64,000 nt of DNA from VAZQ01 sp963817015 (GTDB lineage Bacteria; Pseudomonadota; Alphaproteobacteria; Rhizobiales; Xanthobacteraceae). The DNA lies in contig CAWFMV010000007.1 in the NCBI GenBank assembly GCA_963817015.1, positions 558,001-622,000 on the forward strand, read 5' to 3'. The notes beneath the pieces are model-generated. The model did no database searches and was not told the DNA's origin. It saw only the letters and a program-made list of their open reading frames with translations. The position numbers and the translations under genes were made by a program. This document shows, in pieces, positions 52,724-62,556 of the stretch; within the stretch, counting starts at the first letter, position 1; each line of letters opens with the position of its first letter.

Positions 52724-55700
52724 TCAAGGCAGCCTTACGGTCGAGGTCAGAGCAGCCATCTCGGCATCCATGAGGTCGGCCGAAACCTCCATCAAATCAG
52801 GGGTATCGGTCCATACCAGAGCGGCCCGGATTGGCTGGCGCGGAAACAGCTCGGTGAGCACGGCGCGGTAGAGTGCCATTTGGCGAATGTAGGCGGGCGG
52901 TACCTCCGCGATTCGCCGGGGCGCCGGGTGGTTGGTCTTGTAGTCGGCGATCAGGATGGCCTCCTCGGTGACCACCAGCCGGTCGACCTGGCCGGACACC
53001 GCAATGGTGCCGCCCGGCCGCGCGATACGCCCGACGATCGGAACCTCGGCCCGGCTTCCGGGCCGGAACAGGTCGGCAAAGCGCCCGTCGGCGAGCACTT
53101 GCTGGACCTTGGTGATGATGTCTTCGCGATCGCCGTCGTCGAGCTCGCGGGCTCCCAGCAGATAGCGGCGCGCCGCCTCGGTGCGCGCGTCGGGTGCGAT
53201 CCCGGGCAGCGCCTGCAGCAGGCGATGAGTGTGCGTGCCACGCGCCAGCGCCTTGCTGCGCTCGACACCTCGGCCGAAGGTGCGCACAACGGCGTGTGCA
53301 TCGTGAGCGGTGGACGGCGACAGCGGCGTGAGCGCTGCTGGCTCAACCGGAGCGTTGTCGCTGAGCCACGGCGGCAGGACCTCCACGTCGTCTTCGGATG
53401 GCATCGCTGTCGCCGCCGCGGCTGCTGATGAGGCCTTGCGATAGCGCCACAGCTCCCCATCGCCGTCGTCGGCCGGCTCGCGGACGGCGACCTCCTTGAG
53501 CGCATCGAGCACGAGATCGTACCAGCAGCCCTCCGGGCGCTTGCGTTCGCCGTCATAGCCGCAGACGACAAGCCGCTCGATCGCACGCGTCAAGGCGACG
53601 TAGAGCAGTCGCCGATATTCGTTCTCGGATTCGGCGCGCGTGCGCTCGCGCGCGGCCGCGACCGGCTCGGTGTCGGTTGCCTTGGCGGCGGCCCACACCA
53701 GCCGGTCAGGCGTGCCCGGCATCTCCAGCAGCCGCGGCTGGCGATGCGGCGGTCCGGCCGGAGGAGTCGTGCTGTCGGCAAGGACCACGATCGGCGCTTC
53801 GAGGCCTTTGGCGCCATGCACCGTCATCACCCGCACCTCGTTGCGCGCGATCTCCATGTCGCGCTTCACGTCGGTCTGCGCGGTGCGCAGCCAGGCGACG
53901 AAGCCCTGCAGCGAGGGCGCCTCGCGCCGCTCATACTCAAGCGCGAGGTTGAGGAACTCGTCGATGGCGTCGTTGGCCTCCGGGCCGAGCCGCGTCAGGA
54001 AGCGTCGGCGGCCGTCTTCGGGACCGAGCACGCGTGCGAAGAAGCTGAACGGTGTTTCGCGCCGCGCCCACTCCGCGTAGCGGTCGAGCCGCTCTGCGGC
54101 TTCAACAAAGCGAGGCTCGCTCTTGCGGCGCAGTGCCTCGCGCAGCGAGCCTTCGCGCTTCCAGGCAATCGTGAACAGGTCATCGTCGTCGAGGCCGAAC
54201 AGCGGGCTTTTGAGCGCGGTCGCGAGCGCAAGATCATCGTCTGCAAGCAGCAGCGCATCGGCGAGCACCATCATGTCCATGACGGCGATATGCTCGGTCA
54301 GCACCAGGCGGTCGGCGCCGGCGACCTCGACACCTTCGTCTTTGAGCGAGCGGATGATGGCTTCGAACAGCGGCCCGCGCTGGCGCACCAGCACCAGGAT
54401 GTCGCCCGGCCGTGCGCCTTTTTGGGTCCAGAGCCGAATGTTGCACGCGATCTTCTGCGCCAGCCGAGTCTGCGGGCTTGTCTCGGTCACATCGTCGAAT
54501 GGCGCATCCCAAGCCTCGATCTCGCGCTTGGCGTCGGGCTTGACCGCATCCCAGATCTCCACGGTGCCCGGCACCGCATCGGGCAGCGCTTCGTGTACGG
54601 TCTTAACGTCGTCCGCCGAAAGCCCCTTATGCGCCTGTGGTCGCGCGAACACGGTGTCAACCGCCTCGAGCAGGGTTGCGCCGGAGCGGAACGAGTGGCG
54701 GAACGGAATGTATTGCAGCTCCTGCTCGATGCCGCGGCAGAGCCGTTCGAAGGTGCGCCGCATGCCGTCGAACTCGCGCGGCGCCGCGCCCTGGAATGAG
54801 AAGATCGATTGCTTTTCGTCGCCGACCGCGAACACGGTGCGCGTCACCGCACGCGCGCCGGCTCCCACGAAGAACTCTCCGGTCAATGCCTCGATGATCC
54901 GCCATTGCCGCGGGCTCGTATCCTGCGCCTCGTCGATCAGCACGTGATCGATGCCGAGGTCGAGCTTGTAGTGCACCCACGCCGAATTCGACGCGCTCGA
55001 GCAGCGCGAGCGTCTTATCGATCAGGTCGTCGTAGTCGAGAAGCCCACGCCGGTTCTTTTCGGTCTCATAGCGGCGGATGACCTGGGTTGAGATGACGAT
55101 CAGCGCCGCGGTGCGGTCGCGGCAGGCCACCGCCTTGCGGCGCTCGAATAGTGCAACCACGCGATCCTGCTCGGTGCGCAGCCGATCGGCGAGATCCGGG
55201 TGATTGGTCTCGATCGCCTTGGTGAACAGGCGCTGCCGTGGCTTGTCCTCGCCGGACATGAAGACGGAGCGATAGCCGCGGGCCCGCTCCTCGCCCTCGG
55301 CGCTTGCGGCAGCGCGCAGCCGTGCCGCCTGGTCGTCGTCGACCTTCGAGCCATCCTCCAGCGCCTGCGCGACGGCGGGCCATTCCGATGACGGCAGGTT
55401 CGGCCCGTCCGTGGTCTCGGCATCGACGCGATCGAGCGAATCGGCGCGTTCCACTCCGAGCATCTTGCAGAGGCCGGCGATCGCATCGCTGACGCTGCCG
55501 TCCTGCGCAACCCAGGCTTCGATTAGCTCGCGCTTGCGGATGGCCTCGCCAATCACGTCCTTGAGGGTGCGATCCGCCACCGTCGAGATCGCGATCGTGA
55601 GCGCGCGGCCGAGGAGACCTTCGGGCTCGGCGGCGGCTTCGAGCAGGACGCGCGTGCGTACCTCATCGAGCAGCTTAGTTTGGGCGGCGCCATCGAGCAC

Positions 55701-56142
55701 CTCGAAGCGCGCCGCCACGTTGGCCTCGAACGGGAACTGGTGGAGGAGCCGCGTGCAGAAACGCGTGGATGGTCTGCACCTTCAGTCCGCCCGGGGTCTC
55801 GAGCGCAAGCGCGAACAGCCGGCGCGCCCGCGCCCGCAATGATGTGCCTCCCTCGAGGTTGGAGATCGCGCGGATCGCCTGATCGAGCGCCGTGTCGTCG
55901 AGCGATGTCCACCGCGCCAGCGTATCGAACACGCGCTTGGCCATGTTGGCGGCAGCAGCTTTGGTGAATGTGATGCAGAGAATCTGCTCGGGTCGCACGC
56001 CCGCGAGCAGCAGCCGGATCACCCGTAACGCCAGCACATGGGTTTTGCCCGAGCCTGCATTGGCGGAGACCCAGGCCGACACGTCAGGATCCGACGCCTC
56101 GACCTGCCGGCGCAGCACGACGTGAGGGATGGTGCGGCTCAT
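52724..56142 (-). CDS. addA: Double-strand break repair helicase AddA (two frame breaks)
   Basis: UvrD-type helicase and nuclease subunit of AddAB, the RecBCD counterpart. ATG at 56142; Walker A WVSANAGSGKTHVLALRVIR, motif Ia ILCITFTKAAAANMAKR, motif II VLIDEAQDTSPRQWRI, later TVHGAKGLEAPIVVLADS, and a C-terminal PD-(D/E)XK nuclease with EEAILIADYKTNHPAP. The frame shifts near 55755 and 54980 with homology resuming directly, so these look like sequencing errors. About 1139 codons, normal. Normally adjacent to addB, but here a toxin-antitoxin pair lies between them. Confidence 0.93.
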
Positions 56143-56155
56143 GGACGCCTCACGC

Positions 56156-56207
56156 TATCGCAATATGCGATGTCGCGATTGACGTTTATATTGCGATACG
56201 CTATATC
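56156..56207 (+). promoter_or_regulatory. Promoter and palindromic operator of the RelE/XRE module
   Basis: Two exact inverted half-sites, tatcgcaatat (56156-56166) and atattgcgata (56188-56198), centred on a promoter: -35 TTGACG at 56179-56184, 17-bp spacer, -10 TATATC at 56202-56207. The right half-site lies inside the spacer, so a bound antitoxin would block RNA polymerase. The toxin ATG at 56214 is 7 bases after the -10 box, which predicts a leaderless mRNA. Confidence 0.65.
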
Positions 56208-56213
56208 CATGCC

Positions 56214-56453
56214 ATGGAGATCGTGTTCACCGCCGCGGCGACACGGCAATGGCTCGATCTCTCCGCCGATGTGCGCGGGCGACTCAACGCCAAGCTCGAG
56301 ATCTTCGCACGGACCGGTCAGGGCGACGTTAAGCGACTGAAAGGGCGTGCGGGCTCCCGGCTGCGGGTAGGCGATTGGCGTATCGTTTTCTATACCGAGA
56401 CCAATGCGATTGTTGTCGTCGCGGTCGGTCATCGACGCGAGATCTATGATTGA
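56214..56453 (+). CDS. RelE/ParE-family toxin
   Basis: A 79-residue toxin-like protein: MEIVFTAAATRQWLDLSADV, then VKRLKGRAGSRLRVGDWRIV and VVVAVGHRREIYD, the RelE consensus with basic residues expected for ribosome-dependent mRNA cleavage. It precedes its HTH partner by 9 bp, the toxin-first order of HigBA-like systems. Encoded opposite to addA and addB and lying in the gap between them. No ribosome site is visible before the ATG. Confidence 0.85.
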   Translation: MEIVFTAAATRQWLDLSADVRGRLNAKLEIFARTGQGDVKRLKGRAGSRLRVGDWRIVFYTETNAIVVVAVGHRREIYD

Positions 56454-56462
56454 GAGGGTGTC

Positions 56463-56945
56463 ATGACCAAGGTTCAATTCATCAAGACCGCAGGCGGCGA
56501 GGAGCTCGCCATTCTTCCTAAGAGCGAATACGATCGGCTTGCCAGGCTCGTCGCCGACGAAGATATCGGGACAGCTCGCGTCGTGCGCAACGCGCGTGAG
56601 AAGATCGCGTCCGGTCTCGAGGTCATGTTGCCAAAGGCTGTTGTGGATCGGCTGGCGGCTCACGAGAACCCCATTCGGGTGTTGCGCGAATGGCGCGCCA
56701 TGACGCAGGACGAGCTTGCGGTCTCCGTCAGCATCACCCAGGGCTATCTCTCCGATCTCGAAGCAGGGAAGCGCAAGGGTCCGGTAGCGCTGCATCAGAA
56801 GATCAGTCGGGCGCTCGGTGTGACCATCGATCTGCTTTTGCCGATCGCGGTATCGGAGCAAGAAGCCGATCCTGCTCGCATCGCCAAGCATTCGCAGGTG
56901 GCTAAGGACATGGTTCGGCGAGCACCGGCTCGCCGACGGCGATAG
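56463..56945 (+). CDS. XRE-family antitoxin with N-terminal extension
   Basis: A 160-residue protein. Residues 1-50 (MTKVQFIKTAGGEELAILPK) resemble the strand-rich start of Phd-like antitoxins; residues about 75-125 (VLREWRAMTQDELAVSVSIT, GYLSDLEAGKRKGPVALHQK) form a Cro/CI HTH. It probably neutralises the RelE-type protein and binds the palindrome at 56156-56198. GAGAGGGTGTC lies upstream of ATG 56463. Stop is 5 bp from the convergent addB stop. Confidence 0.87.
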   Translation: MTKVQFIKTAGGEELAILPKSEYDRLARLVADEDIGTARVVRNAREKIASGLEVMLPKAVVDRLAAHENPIRVLREWRAMTQDELAVSVSITQGYLSDLEAGKRKGPVALHQKISRALGVTIDLLLPIAVSEQEADPARIAKHSQVAKDMVRRAPARRRR

Positions 56946-56950
56946 CGTGG

Positions 56951-59900
56951 TCATTCGCCCGTCTCCTCGTCGCCGCCGACCGACCATTCCTTGACGCGCG
57001 CGAGGTGGTCGTAGGTGCCGTAGCGCGTCTTCCACATGGTGAGGACAAGCGGCAGGTAGGCCTGCTCCTCGTCCTCGAAACGGAGTGCGAGCCCCCGCAG
57101 GCGCGCCAGCGCGCGCTCGGCATGCATGTTGGCGTCGCCTTCCTTGAAGTCGATCGGGCAGGCGAGGCCGGCGATCGGGCCGCCCTTGAGCGACACATAC
57201 ACAAGCTCGGCGATCGGGCCCGGCGGCAGATCGGCGAAGCCGCCCTGGCTCAGGATCGCGGCTTCAAGCGTGAGCTGCGGCGAGATGCCGGCGCGGACTT
57301 GCTTCTCGGTCGGCACCTGTCCGGTCTTGTAGTCGAGGATGGCGTAGCTGCCGTCCGGGCGCTGCTCGATCCGGTCGGCGCGCGTGCGCAGCGTCAGCGT
57401 GCGCCCGTCGAGCGGGATCGCGATCTTGCCCGAGGTCTCGGCCACTAGCATCTTTACATTGAGGCGGCGGGATCGCTCCCAGCCCGCGAACCAGCGCGTA
57501 ATGCGCTGAAAACGTGGCCACCAGAATGCGCGCGCCTCGGGAAAATCTTCGGTTGCCCGGAAGTGCTCGCGGCCGATGGCGAGCAATTCGCTCACGGGAT
57601 CGTCCGGCAGTGCGGCGGCGAAAGTTTTAGTGAACTCGCTGAGCGCGCCATGGATGATGCTGCCGCGGTCGGCCGCGCCCGGCTCGAGGTCGATGGCGTC
57701 AAGCTCGCGCAGTCCTAGAATGTACCTTGCATAGATGGTGTAGGGGTCGCGCAGCCAGTGCTCGATGTCGGTGACCGAGAAAGCGAGCGGTCGCGCCTCA
57801 CGCGGCGGCCGCGGCATCGGCTTGGCGATCGGCGCGAGGCTGTCGGGCCGGTCGAGCGCGCGCGCGAAGCTTACGTAGCGGTCGCCGCGCTTGCGCACGG
57901 CCGGCCAGCGCTCGCCTGCGACAGTCGCGAGCCGCTGCAGGAAGCGCGACGCCACCGTCGGCGCGCCTTCCGCCTTGGTGGCACGGCTCAGGATCACCTC
58001 GCGGGCGCCGACAAGCTGGGCGAAGTCGTGCGCCGAGAGCGAGATGCGCCGCTCGGGCAGATCGAGGCCGAGAGCTATGGCGCATCGGCCGGCTCAGCCA
58101 GGCATCGGACCTGGCGTCCGGCGGCCAGCTGGCTTCGTTGAGGCTGCCGAGCACGACGCGGTCGAAGGCGGTGAGGCGCGCTTCCAGGACGCCGAGCACG
58201 CTGATGCGCGCGCCGCTGCGCGGCGGCTCCGGCACCTTGCGGCCGCCGATGGCGATCGCGAACGTCTCCGGATAGTCGCCAAGCGGCACGCGCAAGTGCT
58301 CGGCCGGCGGGCTTGTGGCGATCTCCGTGAACGCGGTGGCGAGCGCCGCGCCGTCGCGGCCAGCGAATGCGGCGGGCGCGCCGCTGCCGTCATCGGACAG
58401 AAGCGCGACCACGTGCTGGTGGCGCTCGGCCAGCTCGGCGAGCGCATGCGGGGCGTCGCGCAGGCATTCGAGCGGGGCGACCGCGGAGATGAGCTCGATC
58501 AGAAGAGCGTCGGCAGCTTGCAGCTCCGCGTCCGCGAGTGTGACGCGCGGATCGAGCGGATGCAGGTCGCAGCGCTCGCCGCGCTTGAGCTTGCCAAGCT
58601 CCTCACGAAACGCTGCAAGCGCGCGATGCAGGCCATCGGTGCCGCGCCGCGGCCGCGGCCCGCGCAGCACTGCGCGCTCGAGCGCCGCGATGGCCCGCGC
58701 GTGCGAGCCTTCCGGCGCGCCCAGCCGGATCAGTGGATGCTTGAGCAGCGCGAGCAGTGTCACCGGCGGGAAGCCCTCGATCACGGCTTCTGCGGCAAGC
58801 CTCGCGAACACGCCGGCCGGCGTGTCGGCCAGCGCATCGCCGCCGGAGTCGTCGACCGTGATGCTCCAGCGCGCCAGCGCCGCCAGCACGCGCCGGGCGA
58901 GCGCGCGATCGGGCGTAATGAGCGCCGCGGTCTTGCCCTCCTCCTCGATTGCCTCGCGGAGCGCGATGGCGATCGCCAGTGCCTCCTCCTCGGGATGCGC
59001 GGCCTCGATCGAGGACACCGTGTCGAGCGCGCCGCCGGCATGCGCCGAGAACGCTACCTCGGCGACGCGCTCGCGCCAGAGATGCGTTGCTGCAGCGGGG
59101 CGGAACGCCTCCGAGACCAGCCGCTCGCGGCCGTGGCTGCTGGGCGCCGCAAGCCGCACCACGGCGTCGCGCGCGATCCCCATGCGCGCAAGCAGCGCCT
59201 GCAGGGCGAACTGCGGATGGCCGGGAGCGGCGTGACCTTCGGCGTCCCCCGCGATCATGGTCCAGGATGGCTCATCGAGCTCGGTGTCGAGGCCGGGCAG
59301 CACGACCGCGCCATGCGGCAGCCTGGCGATGGTCGCGAGCAGCTCGGCGGTCGCTGGCATCGATCCGGTTGATCCGGCGGCGATCACCGGTCCGTCGCTC
59401 TGGAAGGCGAGACGGCGCGCCTCGGCCGCAATCAGGAGGTCGCGCCGCGCCGCCGACTCGATCGCCCCGCGCTCGGCCAGAATGGCGGGCCATGCTTGGC
59501 GCGCGATCTGCAGGAACTGCAACGTGAGCTGCCAGTACTGGTCGAACCGATCTGGCACCAGCTGGTCGAGCTGCTCCCACGGCACCTGGCGCGTCGTGAG
59601 GTCGTCCATCAGGCGCGCGAGATCGTCGGCGAGTGAAAGCGCGGCGGCCGGACCGGTGACGACCAGCGGGGCATGACCTTCGCCGCGCATCGCCGGCGAC
59701 TGCGCCCAGCGGGTCACCAGCTCGGCGAGCAGCAGGCGCCGCTCGAGCCCGTCGATCGCCGGCGGCAGGTCGAGCACGGACTCCTCCGGCATCGCGGCCT
59801 GCGCGAACGCGATCTCGTCCTCGTCGATGTCGCCGAGCGGAACGATGCGCGGCAGGATCGCGGCTCGGCCGCCCGCAATGTCGAGGAACTGGTCGCGCAC

Positions 59901-60068
59901 CAGGCGGCAGGCGCGCCGGGTCGGCAGGTAGAGGGTCGCGCTCGCGAGCGCGAGCGGATCGCGTGCCGGCGCAAAGCCAAGCGCGCCGTCGATCAGCGCC
60001 CGGACGAGCGTCGGCACGAACGGCGTTGCGGCCGGGATGGTGAAGACGCGGGGACTTCCGGCTGACAT
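56951..60068 (-). CDS. addB: Double-strand break repair protein AddB (one frame break)
   Basis: Second subunit of AddAB, with an inactive helicase-like part and a C-terminal nuclease. ATG at 60068: MSAGSPRVFTIPAATPFVPT, LYLPTRRACRLVRDQFLD, then GSLNEASWPPDARSDAWLSR. The frame shifts near 58075 and resumes with FSVTDIEHWLRDPYTIYARY and the nuclease motif YAILDYKTGQVPTEKQV. I do not see the four cysteines that bind Fe-S in the Bacillus protein. About 1039 codons, normal. Upstream of it lies the murU-like gene; addA follows after the toxin-antitoxin pair. Confidence 0.93.
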
Positions 60069-60146
60069 CCAGCAATCTTACGTGATTCCCTGCAGATCCA
60101 CAACGCTTCGTTCTGTTGGTAGGCGGAGGCCGCCGACGGCGGGAAC

Positions 60147-60959
60147 TCACATCGCGCTGGCGAGGATCGCTTCTTCCGCCGCCTTGACCGCCTCGGGCGT
60201 GCCGACATGCATCCACACGCCTTCCAGCCGCAGCCCGTGCAGCCGGCCAGCTGCGATCGCGCGATCGAACAAGGGCGTCATCGAGGATGGCCCGGCTGGC
60301 ACGCCGGCGAAGAAGGCGGGCGTGAGGATCGCGGCGCCCGCATAGACGAACGGCACGACGGTGCGCTCGGCGCGGCGGGCGAGGCGGCCGTCAGGCGCCA
60401 TCGAGAAATCGCCACGGCCGCTGTAGCCGACACTGGTCGCCGCGGCTGCGAGGAGGAGAAGGGCATCCATGTGTGTGGGATCAAACGCCCGCGCCAGCCG
60501 CTCGAGATTTGGCACCACCCCGTCGATCCAGATCGTATCGGAATTGACGTGGAAGAAGGGCCCGCCGCCGAGCTCGGACATCGCGTTGATCACGCCGCCG
60601 CCGGTGCCGAGCAGCTTGGCGCGCTCGTCGGACAGGATGATCCGAGGGTGCTGGCGCGGCACCAGGTGTTGCTCGATCTGGTCCGCCAGGTAGTGCACGT
60701 TCACGACCGCACGCTCGACCCCGGTGTCGGCCAGCCGGTCCAGCACGTAGTCGATCAGCGCCTTGCCGGCGACCGTCACCAGCGGCTTGGGGATTTGACC
60801 ATTGTGCGGGCGCATGCGGGTGCCGAGCCCGGCAGCCAGGACCATGGCGAAGCGCGGCACGGAGCTATGCGCAGAATTGCCAGGCGCAGTTTTGTTGTGC
60901 GCAGACGTGTCGTGCGCAGACTTGTGGCGCGCAGATTTAGCGCGTGATGACGTCAACAA
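60147..60959 (-). CDS. murU: Nucleotidyltransferase, MurNAc-1-phosphate uridylyltransferase (MurU)-like
   Basis: Rossmann-type sugar nucleotidyltransferase with MVLAAGLGTRMRPHNGQIPK, LGTGGGVINAMSELGGGPF and NSDTIWIDG. Its neighbour encodes an AmgK-like kinase; together AmgK and MurU recycle N-acetylmuramate into UDP-MurNAc. The start is uncertain: the frame opens with TTG at 60959, but the first 33 residues are five-residue repeats (SAHDT, SAHNK) translated from a 15-bp tandem repeat, and GTG at 60860 just before PRFAMVLAAG may be real. Lies 12 bp after the tsaE-amgK gene. Confidence 0.8.
   Translation of the reverse strand: MLTSSRAKSARHKSAHDTSAHNKTAPGNSAHSSVPRFAMVLAAGLGTRMRPHNGQIPKPLVTVAGKALIDYVLDRLADTGVERAVVNVHYLADQIEQHLVPRQHPRIILSDERAKLLGTGGGVINAMSELGGGPFFHVNSDTIWIDGVVPNLERLARAFDPTHMDALLLLAAAATSVGYSGRGDFSMAPDGRLARRAERTVVPFVYAGAAILTPAFFAGVPAGPSSMTPLFDRAIAAGRLHGLRLEGVWMHVGTPEAVKAAEEAILASAM
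60870..60944. repeat. Five 15-bp tandem units at the 5' end of murU-like gene
   Basis: Units start cgcag at 60870, 60885, 60900, 60915 and 60930, for example cgcagacgtgtcgtg and cgcagacttgtggcg. The last, cgcagatttagcgcg, closely matches gcgcaagtcttagcgcgt in the frmA/gfa intergenic repeat (3280-3297). Confidence 0.7.
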
Positions 60960-60971
60960 GAAGCCCCCGAA

Positions 60972-62513
60972 TCAGATCGTCTTCAACGCCGGCACATGCT
61001 GGTCATACCACTCTTTGAGGGTCGCCTGGGATGGGTGGGCGAGAGAACGCTGCAGATAGCCCCATACCCGCGGCATATGTCGCAAATATTGCGGCTTGCC
61101 GTCGCGAGCGTCGAGCCGGGCGAAAATCCCCAGGATCTTGCTGGCGCGCTGGGCCGCGAGCGTGACGTAGCTCTGGATGAAGGTTGGCCCGTCGAATTCG
61201 GCCTGCCCGGCGTGGCGGCCCTGGATGTAGCGACCGAGCAGTGCCAACTCGGTCTCCTCGGGCACGTCGATGCGGGCATCCTGGAGGATCGAGGCGAGGT
61301 CATAGCCGCGCGGGCCCATCAGGGCGTCCTGGAAGTCGAGAAGCCCAACGCGCCGCAGCTCATGGCGCTCCGGCAGCCACAGCAGGTTGGGCGAATGGAA
61401 GTCGCGCAACACCCAGGTCGGCGGCTCGTCGAGCGACGGCTGCAGCGCCTCGCGCCAGAGCGTACGGAACGTTGCGCGCGCCTCGTCGTCAATGCTGGCG
61501 CCCAGCCGCGGCAGATACCAGTCGAGCAGAAGCTCGGCCTCGATCAGGAAGGCGTCGAGGTCATAGCGTGGGATCTTGTACTCGACATGCGGCGCGACCG
61601 GCAGCGTGTCCGGGAGCGCCTTGCCGTGCAGCGAGACCAGCACGTCGACGGCGGCCTCGTAGCATTCGACGATCGGCGCCGGCGGATCGCCGTGCACAAC
61701 GCGCTCCTCGCCGAGATCCTCGATCAGCAGCAGGCCCTGCTCGAGGTCGGCGTGCAGGATGTCCGGTGTCGACAGCCCAAGCTCGCGCAGCCCCTTTGCG
61801 ATGGCGACGAACGGCGTCACGGTCTCGGCGAGATGCGCAATCGCGCTGTAGGGCTTGTTGTCGCGCACCGGTGGGCCGTCGGGGCGGCGCGGCGAGTTCA
61901 TCAGAATGGAGTTCTTGTTGCCAAGCTGCAGCCGGTCGTAGGTGCGGGTCGAGGCATCACCCGCCATACGCTGGCGCACGGCCTCGCTCATGCCGCTCTC
62001 AGCCACGAACTGGCGCACGGCCGCAATCCGCTCCACCCGGGCCGCGACGCTGCCATAGCCGGTGACCCGGGCGTGGCGAAATTCAAGCTTGAGCTTGGGG
62101 GCAAGCGTGAACGCGATGTCGAGCCGGTCCGGCGCCAGCGAGCCTGCCGCACGGTCCGGCCATTCGATCATGATGACGGCGTCTTCCGGAAGGTCGTCGA
62201 AGCCAAGCTCGGACATCTCGGCTGCGCCCGACAGGCGATAGAGATCGGTATGCACCAGCGGAAACTGCGGCAGATCGTAGATCTGCATCAGCGTGAAGGT
62301 CGGGCTCGGCACCTCGATTGTCTCATCGCCCGCGAGATAGCGGATGAGCGCGCGCACGAAGGTGGTCTTGCCGGCGCCGAGGTCGCCCGAGAGGGTGACC
62401 GTGTCGCCGGGCTTGAGCGCGCCCGCGACGTCGATCATCAGCTTGCGGGTGGCGTCCTCGTCGGGGAGCACGACCGAGAAGCTCGAACGGCCGGTGGTCA
62501 GCAGCATGGACAT
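60972..62513 (-). CDS. tsaE: TsaE-AmgK fusion: tRNA t6A ATPase and sugar phosphotransferase
   Basis: Two domains. Residues 1-155 are TsaE, the ATPase of t6A37 tRNA modification, with Walker A LSGDLGAGKTTFVRALIRYL and LVHTDLYRLSGAAEMSELGF. Residues about 175-513 are an APH-type kinase with LLIEDLGEERVVHGD, the catalytic loop VLRDFHSPNLLWLPE and GLLDFQDALMGPRGYDLASI, like AmgK, which phosphorylates MurNAc/GlcNAc. Such fusions are known in Rhizobiales. ATG at 62513 (MSMLLTTGRSSFSV) is used. The MurU-like gene follows, so cell-wall recycling is likely. Confidence 0.92.
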   Translation of the reverse strand: MSMLLTTGRSSFSVVLPDEDATRKLMIDVAGALKPGDTVTLSGDLGAGKTTFVRALIRYLAGDETIEVPSPTFTLMQIYDLPQFPLVHTDLYRLSGAAEMSELGFDDLPEDAVIMIEWPDRAAGSLAPDRLDIAFTLAPKLKLEFRHARVTGYGSVAARVERIAAVRQFVAESGMSEAVRQRMAGDASTRTYDRLQLGNKNSILMNSPRRPDGPPVRDNKPYSAIAHLAETVTPFVAIAKGLRELGLSTPDILHADLEQGLLLIEDLGEERVVHGDPPAPIVECYEAAVDVLVSLHGKALPDTLPVAPHVEYKIPRYDLDAFLIEAELLLDWYLPRLGASIDDEARATFRTLWREALQPSLDEPPTWVLRDFHSPNLLWLPERHELRRVGLLDFQDALMGPRGYDLASILQDARIDVPEETELALLGRYIQGRHAGQAEFDGPTFIQSYVTLAAQRASKILGIFARLDARDGKPQYLRHMPRVWGYLQRSLAHPSQATLKEWYDQHVPALKTI

Positions 62514-62556
62514 TCCGGCACCGCTGGCCCGCCGTGGCGGCCGTCCCAATCGAGGG

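Noticed and set aside
57891..59372. 493-codon frame antisense to addB
   Set aside because: Arginine/alanine-rich shadow with no motifs; addB reads through on the other strand.
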